From positions 16,814,001 through 16,878,000 of the forward strand of contig CM036626.1 in NCBI GenBank assembly GCA_020746105.1: a stretch of DNA of 64,000 nucleotides. Direction: 5' to 3'. The position numbers and the translations under genes were made by a program. The notes under the pieces were generated by a model. It was given only the letters and a program-made list of their open reading frames with translations, had not been told where the DNA came from and ran no database searches. Below, one piece after another: positions 54,167-64,000 of this stretch; the stretch's first letter is position 1; each line of letters begins with the position of its first letter. Source of the DNA: Trogon surrucura (Eukaryota; Chordata; Aves; Trogoniformes; Trogonidae).

Positions 54167-56156
54167 ATGAGAGCTATAGGCAATAAAATCCACAGCCTCC
54201 TAAGAAGGGAGACCTAACTGCGGTTATAGCTATGTATCATGAAGTACCAATCACACCAGCAGCCAGACCATCCTCACACAGACACACATCCTATGTGCCA
54301 TGTGTCTTGGGGAAAACGTCTTCAGCAGCATTTGCAGTTCGCTAGGATATGTCTGTCTTCACTGTCTGCTTTAGAGCTAAGAGCAAATCTTCCATCCATT
54401 GTGGGCATGTTAGAAGGACATGCTGGCAGGACTGCAAAAATATGCTTAAAGCACGCTAATCCTCTGCCCCAGTCCCTGTACCCTTCTTCAGTTAATTGTG
54501 CCAAAGGGAGAATAGTGTGTTGGGTGGATGTGGCCTCCAAATTTAATCCAGTGAAACTCAGGTCACATAGATGCAGCAGTGCACAGAACCAGAAAAGAAA
54601 TTCAAGCAAGGGACTGCAGAACTAGAGAACCGCCAGATCTCAAGTTCACACAGCATAAGGAGGAGTTTGAAATCAAAGCTGTTGCCCCCTCTGCTGAGGC
54701 AGAGCAAGTCAGGTGTCTCCGCGGAACCTGATGCAATGCAGACTACAGGGGCTAGAGTTCAGGTCCCCTCCAGGCAAGTGAACAGCAGCTTCTTCATTCT
54801 CACTAACTCCAGCGTATATTCTGGGGACCTGTGGGCACGAGAACTCACAGCTTCTAAGTGTATTTATGTGGCAAGAAGAAGTCAAATGAACCAAATGAGT
54901 TATGCTGGCATAAATAACTCATCACCTGTGGTCCAAAAGCAGAACCTCTGTGTATGAGAGGATCATCTAAATGAAACAGAATCTCATTTAAAAATTGAAT
55001 TTTTAGGGAAAATGTTTTAGAATCTGCTCTCTCAACTCAAAGTGAGTCTTCATCTTTCCTCCAGGAAAAAGTCCACCAAGACCAACAGGGCTGCTGAGAA
55101 AGTACAGCTATTTTAACCGTAAAGTAGGGGCAGACTAGACCCTTTTCTCCATACATCATTATTTATAATTCACCACCACCCCAAAGAACCCTTCTGCCAA
55201 AGTAAACTCCTGATAACGTAAGTGTTTCCATCAAGGTTTCATTTTTAAAGTTGCACAAACTTTCCAACTTGCGCAGCCAACACAGTGTGCCTCCTCATTA
55301 CAGCCCAGCCTTTCAGGTCTTTCAGCTACATATATCAGAGAGAATTTTTTACTGTGATTATCCAGCTTCTTTCAGTCCCTCACTACAGCTCGAAATCTTC
55401 CCCACCCCCTGGTGCATGGCCTACTTAAAAGATGGGCGGACTTGCAGGCACTGTGTTGGAGGGCGCACAGGAATTGCTGTTCAAAGAGGAGGCAGAGCAG
55501 AGGCAGCGCCCTGCTCCACCCCTCAGCTGACCTCCCAGAAGCAGAGCAGTACTCAGGTAGAGCAGGCAGCACGCCACCAACCGTGGAGAGAAACGTCTTT
55601 GAAGGAAATCTCTTCAGCAGGACGTTTTGGACATGACAAATAGGGCAAAATGCCTACCGTAAACTTTGCCTGCCAGGTAGCAAAGCATTCATGTTGCTGC
55701 ATGGGCAATAAGACACTGTTTGCTACACCCTGAACTGATGGAGGAATTTCATTTCTCCTGTGGAAGGAAAAGATAACTGACCTGGTATAAAGCAGGTCAC
55801 TCACCTTTCTTGCCACTCACCAGTGGTCCAGGTGAGCTGGTAGGTCACTGACCTGTTCTGGGTGTCTGGTGGCCAGCGCAGGACTCACGTGCAAGAAGTA
55901 CATGACACGCTAACTACGGATCACCACTCAAACGGAGAACAAGAGGCAATCCCAAAGAAATTATAAGAAAAGCAAGAGATCAAGCAAGTGTGGCCAGTAA
56001 AGAATGGTGTTTTAGTTGAGACATGCTGTCTCCTTGAAGAGGTTTGCTTTAAAGAAGGGCATGATTTTAAGAAGTGATTCTCTGCAAATAACATAAAAAT
56101 CAAGGGTCCTGCAAAGAGTGTTTGGTGTGTGCATGAGGTGAAGCTTTCTGTATCTA

Positions 56157-56245
56157 AGTGTGGGAAAAGAGTGGCACAGGCTGCTCAAAAAATTTCATGG
56201 AGCCTGCTTTGATGGAAGTTTTTCAAAATTGGCCAAACAGCTATG
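56157..56245 (+). mobile_element. Probable old CR1 LINE fragment
   Basis: The text GTGGCACAGGCTGCTCAAAA followed by TTTCATGGAGCCTGCTTTGA and TGGAAGTTTTTCAAAATTGG follows the CR1 pattern of 'tggaacaggctgcccag ... gtggagtctcc ... ggagattttcaa', with many substitutions. There is no tail. The match is by eye and moderate. Confidence 0.5.
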
Positions 56246-58904
56246 GGATGGTCAAGGCTCCCTTCTCCACCTGTAGGGCTCGATTACATGTTTGCTCAGG
56301 GCCTGTAACAGGGCTATATTTCCTTTATGCCTTGGAGCAAAAAAAGCACTGGAATATAAAAGCGAGGTAAACAGTCACTGTTCACAGTGTCATCCTCACT
56401 ACCCTGACCACAGACAGGCATCAAGTCAGAGGTTAGTGGAGGAAAACTGTGGCGGAAAGAAAATGAAAATACCTCCTGTGCATATTGATTTTTTTTTCAT
56501 GCAGACAGGGTCAGCTTGTATTAGATTTAGATATCTTTCTGGTGGTTCTGAAGGTCCTCATGCAACCAGATTTGGTTCTTTCTGATTCCAAAGTATTAAA
56601 ATACTGTATTTTCTTATTAATCCCCAAAACACCTCATTCACAGTAAATAGTTACAGAATTTGCACTCATGCTTCTCTAAGATGTATTAGGCCCTGACTGC
56701 AACAGGGCCGTTTCTGTGTCACCAATATAATCTGGTCTCTGTTTTTGTTTCCATTCGTGAAATGCTCCAAGTGGAAAGCACAGAACGGCTAGTTTTGTTT
56801 TTAGAGCACAAACATGCTTTATGAGCGGTGGATGCACGTTGGCTGATGAAGAATCCCAACTGTCTGGGTATATGGGATAATAGTTCCACTTGGGACTCAT
56901 TAGCTAATTGTTAAAAGATTCTAAGGAAAAGCATTTCATAAATACAGCACTAAATTTCCAGAAGTGTAATTATGGGCTGAACACACATTTTTAGCACCTG
57001 TGCCATCAACTACATAAGCCAATAGCAAAATACCTTGCAGTCTCAGTCTCAGGGTGATACAAAGGATAACTACTAGCAGATCGAAAGGTAACATTTTTTT
57101 TATATTCTCATTTTTGTATAAAGGTAATACAGCTAGAGATTGGTTGAAAGTTCTCCCCCTAGCATACGGAATCTCTCATGGCAATAGTGAAAAAAACTCA
57201 CGCAGGAGGGAAGAGGCACAGATCAAAGAGCTATAACCCAGCTTCTTGATCTTGTTTTGTCACTTAACTTTCATGCTGTGGGACAACCTTTTTACTCAGT
57301 GTTAGAAACCATCACTGCTCTGCTGAACAGGAAAATCCCAAAATTGAGTTCCTGACCCAACAATTCAGGAACGGTTACTAAAATAGTAGTGTAATATAAT
57401 TCCTCGTTTTCTGTAATTGAATGACAGAGGCGAAATACTGCTAATTAGCTAGCAAAGTTGGTATGGCATGAAGACTTGGAGTTAGGTGAATAAACACTGC
57501 ATTTTAAAGGAGAAGCCAATCTTGTTCATTTACCTAGGATAGAGATTGAGCAAAAGCAGACTCAGAACCAATGTCAAGGGTATCCTTGCTTTTCTATGGT
57601 TTGGCAACATCATGCTGGATGGAAGTACTGACCGTCACACAGAGTGTGCCCTCACTGTGCACAGCACCGTCTGAGCTAGGGGTAGCTTAATTCCTATTGC
57701 ACCACTGATGGCACTGGTCTTTAGTCCTGAACTCTGATCTCTCCTCGACATTGTACCACAGAGAAATAACTCCTTGTCTGGAGCTAACTGGAGCATCATA
57801 ATCACAGTGTGGGCACGGCACATTTGGATTTAGCCCTGATTGAGTTTGAGATACCTGGGGGAGGCTGTACTTGTGCACTGTTCGTATCACGCTTTTCAGG
57901 TACCAGGAGTCATATAAGTTTTTCTAATTCCTGACAGCAGCCTACTACTGAGTCAAGAAGAAAAATGAGCAGATAGATATATCTGTTAATTATCTCCTGA
58001 GCCATTGGTCCTGTGGCCCTGAAATCAATATTACATTGCTAGAAGAAAAAACAAATGTAAAAAGCGGATAGACCTCGAAAAGAGGAATCATTTGCAATGT
58101 GTAAGCAGCATGGCTTAGCTGCTTTAGTTGCCCTGGCAGACCGTTGACATATGTGTGGAATGACTCTACTTCTCTCCTGTAGGTTCCAATATAAATATAT
58201 AATGTAACATGCTCTCTCGGGGATTTTAATTTCCAGCAGTATCAGTTACTGCATGCCCTCATGCAAGGGAATTTCAGAAGTCCCATAAATTACGTTTTGC
58301 CTCCAAAAGGGATTTCCTTCACACTTCCGTCTTCCAGCCCAATCCTTCAGGCCTCCTTCCCTGTCCTTTCTTGTCCCCCTCTGTCTCTCGTTTGCAGAGT
58401 ATCTCCTCCTGCCTCCTCTGGGAAGTTCACCTGCTTGGCAGCAGTGTGTGTGTGAGCACCAGGAGAATGGCTGGCAGGCAGGGAAAGGCACCCACCTGAG
58501 TTACACAGGGTGAGGAAAGGTCTCCCTGTTTAGAGCAGGTTAATCAGCTGCTGGCTGCTACTCTCAGAAGCAGCAAGAGAAGTTGCTAGCACGCTATTTC
58601 CCCCCCAAGCACCTGGATTGTCAGAGGGTCTTCCTTCCAGTACCTGCCACAGCTGAAGTAACAGCATTTCCATAAAGGAGGCCTAATCAGTTGCTCTGAC
58701 TGAAGGAAGACCATGGACAGATTTTGAATGACTAATAGCATGTCTGCTTCATGGTTAAAGCTAGAAACTTTCTTCTTTCTTTGTTTAAAAATAAAAAAGT
58801 ACCTTTTTCAGAAAGCTCAGAGAAGGCTGAACTTCAGGCTTTCGGTTCCCAGTCTGCCTAAGACAGATTTTTGGTTTTTCCATTGTCCCTTTATTCATGC
58901 ACGA

Positions 58905-59185
58905 GCCACTTCATGATCATGTAATCATGTGCATGATTGATGGGAGGAGCTGGGGGGAGAGTAAGTGGCATAATTTTGATTATGCTTTAAAATGCTCAGG
59001 GTTGGAAATGAAGTAAGAGATCCCCCCGCATTCCCTACCTCGCTAGAAGGTAATTATGATTGCCTTAAAGATGCAAGATCTGTTGAAAGTAATAAATTGT
59101 TGATTTTTTGTTTATTTTCAGGGTAGACAAGAATCAGCTTTTAATCAGCTTTTCAGCGCCGCTAGAGAGCTATTAACTCTCTTAA
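58905..59185. promoter_or_regulatory. Candidate upstream regulatory block
   Basis: The block contains a 16-base inverted repeat, AATCATG-TG-CATGATT (58923-58938), GGTAATTATGATTGCC, AAGTAATAAATTGTTG, a direct repeat of AATCAGCTTTT (about 59131-59152) and TTCAGCGCCGCTAGAGAGC. It lies about 6 kb upstream of the CpG island. The text has the look of a conserved vertebrate enhancer, unverified. Confidence 0.25.
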
Positions 59186-59599
59186 AAATAATTAGAAAAC
59201 AGAAAAGAAAAATCTCCCCCAATTTTTTTCATCCAGGAAACTGGGACTTTATGAAAAGAAATGTCAAGATTCATAGGAAAAGTTAACTTGGTGGCACATT
59301 TAGTTCACTCTTTGAACAATGAGATACTTTTTGCCAGAGAGTTAAGGGAACAAAACACGAAAAACTGAACCAGACTTAATATTTTTCCACAAAGCCTGGT
59401 TCAGATAGTCACCCACTGAGCTGAGTACTGATTGATTTGTACACCTTGCCACAACCAGCACTGCTCTGCTCTCCCACTTCCGAATCTCTCTCTGAAGATT
59501 TTCTCCATCTTTCGTTTCCCACAGCACTGTCCTTTTGCCGTAGCCTTCAAGTTTAGTCCCACAGTGGCAGCTCTTTCCCCTCACCTTATAGTGTCCTCA

Positions 59600-59851
59600 C
59601 CATAATGGGGACATAGATCTGTTGGAACAAGTCCAGAGGAGGCCACAAAGATTATCCAGTACGAGGGTGGCAAGATTCTGGCATAGATTGTCCAGAGAAG
59701 TTGTGGATGCCCCCTCCCTGAAGGTGTTCAAGGCCAGGTTGGATGTGGCCTTGAGCAACCTGGTCTAGCTGAGAGGCGTCCCTGCCCATGGCAGGGAGGT
59801 TGGATTATGTGATCTCTAAGGCCCCTTCCAACCTAAGCCATTCTATGATTC
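59600..59851 (+). mobile_element. CR1 LINE 3' fragment with internal deletion
   Basis: The left part (AGATCTGTTGGAACAAGTCC, AGAGGAGGCCACAAAG) belongs to a more 5' part of CR1 ORF2. The right part (GTCCAGAGAAGTTGTGGATG, CTGAAGGTGTTCAAGGCCAG, GGTTGGATGTGGCCTTGAGC, CTAAGGCCCCTTCCAACC, TTCTATGATT) is the 3' end. The stretch normally between them is absent, with the junction near 59675-59690, so this is an internally deleted copy or one formed with a jump during insertion. The tail is a single octamer. Confidence 0.92.
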
Positions 59852-60839
59852 CCCCAGTTATAATTTGTCTGCACTCGTGCTCACAATGGCAGATCCAAAT
59901 AAAATAAATCCACCACTTCTCTTCCTATGGATTGTGCTTCCTGAGCTTGTAGGACATTATGGCTATTGGCAACTGAATAAGAACTAAAATTTTCAGCCAT
60001 CTGGGGTGGGCATTCAGTTGTTTCTGATGAACTTTTTGTTTAGGGAGACATCGCAGGAGTCTTCCATTCTCTGATCTCTGATTAGTCACAGAATCTTGCC
60101 TTTTGGATGCCCACATTACACATTTTTCCCATTTCTGCGAGTAAATGAGCTGTGAATACTGTCCTAGGGGAAACAGTACTCAAACTTTACTACAATAAAT
60201 ACAGCAACCTCCAAATTCCAATCATTAGAAGTAGCAGCAGGGATGAGTTATCTCAGCAGATACTACCTTTCACAATTTCAGATAAGCAACTAAACAGAGA
60301 CTTTCCATCTCACATACAACTTTCCAAAACTTTTGCCCACCAATAATCCCATCAAAACATACCCTCAACGTGCCTCATACATTTCTACCCTATCGCTGTG
60401 CAACACCTTTACCAGTATGCTGGTTGTAACTCAAATGTGGTCACCCTTACAGGAAAACAAGAGCAACCACAAACACCTTGCTAGATCCTCAAGCAACTGC
60501 TGCCCTTCCGTTGTGCTGTTGTTCGACAGACATTGCCCTTTTGGAGTGGTGACCAGGCAATATCTGATGTGAGCTCCCAAGGTGCCATTAAGTAGCAAGC
60601 AGCCTTTGGTGAGCAGACTGAGGGACAGGCATGCTTTGTAGTTACCACGTCGCAGGAAACTCGTCCTCAAAGACAAGAAGGGATGTTCTTCTTGACGGTA
60701 AGCATTAGTCAACTCCAAGTGCTCAAATACAGTAAGAGCTAAGTGAAGAAAAACGTAACAGACTGGAAAAAACAGATCAGACTGGATTACAGATTCTAAG
60801 TGACGACTTAAAGAGTGTGAGAGGCCAAACTAATTAAGA

Positions 60840-61010
60840 TCTCCCCCACGAGGACCCCAGCGGCTGTTGTTTTTGTTGTCATTCTATTTTTTCAGTTGCC
60901 TATTGGAGATAAATTGTGATTCAATTTAAATAGGGATTCTGCTTGTAAATCGATCAGTGTGAGACCCCCTTGACCTGCTAGTGTCTCTTTTTAAAGACTG
61001 ATGAACTGGA
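60840..61010. promoter_or_regulatory. Candidate upstream conserved non-coding block
   Basis: The segment includes CAGCGGCTGTTGTTTTTGTT, GCCTATTGGAGATAAATTGT, CAATTTAAATAGGG and TGTAAATCGATCAGTG. It is neither a known repeat nor low complexity. It looks like constrained sequence, by eye only. Confidence 0.2.
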
Positions 61011-62326
61011 AAACAAAAGTGAAACTCGCTCACTTTAACTGTTCCCATCTGAGTTTTCTGCACTGTGAGATACATTTTTTACGACGACTATGAAGTGGTT
61101 GCATCATTGATTCAGATTCTAGGGTTATTGCACAAAGTATTTCCATAGCCTGGCAATAGGCGTGACGGCCACACAAACTGAAAAAGGTCATCAGCAAAGC
61201 CAGTCATGGGACTGGTTTGGATTAAAAGCTGCTCTTATTAAAAGTGTGCTACATCTCTGGGAGCATAGCAGAAATTTGTTAGGCGTTTTACTTCAATACT
61301 GGTCACTAATTAAATATAATACGGCAACACTAACTAAAAAAAAACAATATGGCAAATCACTTACTGGATTTATATTTTACCCATCTCCAAGTGAAACCCC
61401 TTCCATGCAAATGACAACCATCCTGGCCAAGATTAGCAGGAGACACTGTGGGTAACTGAACCTTCTACTCACCAGAGGGTACCACTGCATCCCGAAAGAA
61501 AAATACAGCCTTATTTAGAGCTGCGCCTTGCACTATTTCAGGCAAACCAAATTGTTCTCACATCAAGTTGCTATCAACTGCCAGTTTACTCTAACATCAT
61601 TTTTCAACCAGGGGTGCAGTCCTGCCCACTTCTATCCTCCACTAAAATTCTCAGACAATTCAAAATTCCCTTCTCTGCTCAGAGATACTGTTTGCTGAGC
61701 ACCCAAAGGAGATTTGCAAGAGAGTGCAACCACCTTTATTTTACCCTCTTGGTCCTTTTTCTAAGCTGATGGCTTTGAGCAAATGGCATAAAAATGTGGG
61801 TATTTATCCACCCAGTTTCATTCAACTTGTACATTTTGAGGAGGTATTTGTGAGTAGGAAGTATTATATAGCATCTCTCGATCACAAAGACAGCATAACT
61901 CGCTTGGTAAACTGACACTACTGCATAAAACAGAGCAAGTGGCCAGTGGAGGGTGTGGTTTAGCATTTTAAATTATTTTTGGACTCCTGCCGAAGACAGT
62001 TGGTTTCTTAAACCATGATTTTGTCCTTTTTAATTTCACTGCTCAGTTGTACAGGAATTCCTAATTATTTCTCTGCTTGCGACAGCACCATCCAACTTAT
62101 TAGCTGAGAATAGCAGCATTGCATAAATAATCATCTATTGCGTTTTTATCCTGAAGGTCTCAACATCTGGTCTTCAAGAATATGAAAAATTTCTAATTTA
62201 ATAATGGAATATTCCTACGATACTCACCCTAACTAGAAAGTATTACTTTCTGAAGCTTCCTGTTCTCCACTTAGGAGGATTTAGGGTCAAATAGATCAGT
62301 CAACGACAGCACATCCTCTTCCAGCA

Positions 62327-62370
62327 GAGACCCAGAAGTGCAGGGAGAGACCCAGAAGTGCAGGGAGAGA
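62327..62370 (+). repeat. Perfect 20-base tandem duplication
   Basis: The unit GAGACCCAGAAGTGCAGGGA occurs twice back to back (62327-62346 and 62347-62366), followed by GAGA of a third start. The copies are identical, so the duplication is recent or kept homogeneous. Confidence 0.95.
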
Positions 62371-64000
62371 TTAAGAGCAGCCTGGCTGGTGTCTGGCAGC
62401 ATTCAGGCTAGAAGCACGAGCCTTGCACTAAGGAGATAGGCCGCAGGCTGGGTTTTAGCATTCTCATTGTTTCTCTGTGCTTGGATCTATGCTTATTTAG
62501 CAGAGCTCTCTGCATACACTGCTCAAGCCTGGCTTAAACTCTACTGCAACAGTCTAGACACAGCTGTAGGTTATCTGGGACCACTTGGAGCTTTCATCCA
62601 CCAAAAACTTCTGGGCTATCTGTCTCCTGAGACACATGTCCCAAAGTGCAGATCCACAACCATATCCTGCTTGTGTCGTGTACACTGTTGAGTAAAAACA
62701 TTTCACAGTGAAACCAAAAAAATCAGAGGTTGCTCTCCTGGCACAGAAGACCAGTAAGAGTACCTCCTCTGAGACTGGGTAAGTTTCAGCTGAATTCGCA
62801 CAAGGAATGGGATTTTTTTTTAAACATTTATAAGAAAGATCTGCTGAGCTCCGTGTAATAAAAATAAAGACAGACCAGATTTGACAGGCTTGCAATTAAT
62901 TTTCTTTGGCTCTTTTTTACATCTTTGATTCTGGCAGTCTTCCTCTCCTGAACAAGAAACACCGGCTCCCATTTGTTACACCTAACACAGTAAAATCCAT
63001 AATGTGGCAGGTGTTTGCTACTCGTTTCATTGACACAAGTATTATGTTTAATCAAAAGCTGAAGCAAGGCGTAATGAATAGAACAAGACAAAACAAAGTA
63101 AAGCCTGGAGCACCAGTCTATCCTCAACGCTTCTCTGCTGGGCAGAGCATTGCTAGGTAGAACCTCAAAATTTTTCTGCCCAAGTCACACACTGTATTGT
63201 CAAACCATCCCATGGAATAGGGACGTAGACATCCTAACAGACTTCTCAGCTCATGTCTTATCTGCCAACCAATACCTTACTCAGATTTTACAAGGTCTCT
63301 CTCCAGTCCCGTCCAGAACATGCCCCTCTTTCTGACCATGCAAATGAATTACCTCAAACACAACAGCCATGAGTCTAGCATTAGAAGGAAAAATCTGAAA
63401 ATCTTTGTAAACCAGCTGTTGTCTTACCCTAGAAAGCTAACAGACATGTCTAGAAAAGATAGGAATAACTAACCTTCAAAAAAACCATTGGACAATGCAT
63501 TTGCAACAGAAAGGCAGTGACCCAAGGACCTGAAGCAGAAGCTCAGCCGTGCTTGTCAAATGATGCGTTTGCAGCTGCACTGAGATTTGAGGAAATATAT
63601 TCTGAAAAACAGGATCTTCAAGCTTGAAAACCAGCATGACTTAGGAGTCGCTTAGAATTTAAGCATGAGAATTGTGAAAGTCTTATTCAAGGCACAGTAT
63701 TATATACATAATTATTCCCACCAGGGAATCCACCAGTGGAACTTGTGTGGGTGCTCACTGTATTGCGTAAGACAAAAAAAAAAGCACAAAAGAGTTTGCA
63801 ACACAGAGCAGCCCTTCCAGCAAAAGGCTGTTTATCTCCTCCTTTAATAAGATCAACTACCACGTCTTAATAGAGCAGCTCCTCCTAACAGCTCCTCCTC
63901 TATGCTGTGTTTCCCTGACGAGATCCGCACGATATCAAAAGCAACGCTGGATGAAAGACGGAGGCCCCAAGATGTCCCTTTTTCATCATGTATAATTTGT

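Larger units (their letters stand above)
53251..64000. other. Upstream intergenic region
   Basis: No coding exon was recognised on either strand. In mammals the next gene upstream of TAFA4 is EOGT on the same strand; I saw nothing like its C-terminal sequence here. Contents are three CR1 fragments (54.1, 56.2 and 59.6-59.85 kb), a small tandem duplication at 62.33 kb and AT-rich conserved-looking blocks at about 58.9-59.2 and 60.85-61.0 kb. Confidence 0.6.

Noticed and set aside
53251-64000. EOGT, the gene next to TAFA4 in mammals
   Set aside because: No exon resembling it was seen on either strand; it may lie beyond the right edge.

Overview
This is a vertebrate nuclear window, almost certainly avian. 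Several copies are 3' ends of CR1 LINEs, one with the bird-type tail of repeated ATTCTATG units. The sequence is AT-rich with one CpG island, and coding exons are tiny and far apart. No prokaryotic features were found, and no tRNA, rRNA, CRISPR array or recognisable endogenous retrovirus.

The one gene I can support is TAFA4 (FAM19A4), on the minus strand. It encodes a secreted, cysteine-rich, chemokine-like neuropeptide. Three coding exons are readable: the signal-peptide exon (46299-46414), the first cysteine-rich exon (10277-10432) and the second cysteine-rich exon (1002-1126). Their phases agree (1, 1, then 0), and together they give about 132 residues of the expected protein with all ten family cysteines. 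The last three residues need one more exon; a weak candidate lies at 212-223, otherwise it is beyond the left edge. The donor after the third exon appears to be a GC donor (AAG/GCAAGT).

Layout from left to right on the plus strand: possible 3' end and last intron (1-1001); second cysteine exon; a 9.15 kb intron (1127-10276) with one CR1 copy; first cysteine exon; a 35.9 kb intron (10433-46298) with a CR1 tail, an older non-CR1 LINE endonuclease relic and simple repeats; signal-peptide exon; a presumed first intron; a CpG island (about 52.1-53.25 kb) that is the likely promoter and non-coding first exon region; then about 10.8 kb of upstream intergenic DNA holding three CR1 fragments and conserved-looking AT-rich blocks.

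I found no new multi-gene system. The points most worth following up are the GC-AG last intron with its possible read-through C-terminus, the missing upstream start residues, the promoter block, the non-CR1 LINE relic and an unidentified coding-like stretch at 3.0-4.5 kb. All long open frames outside TAFA4 and the LINE remnants look like chance.
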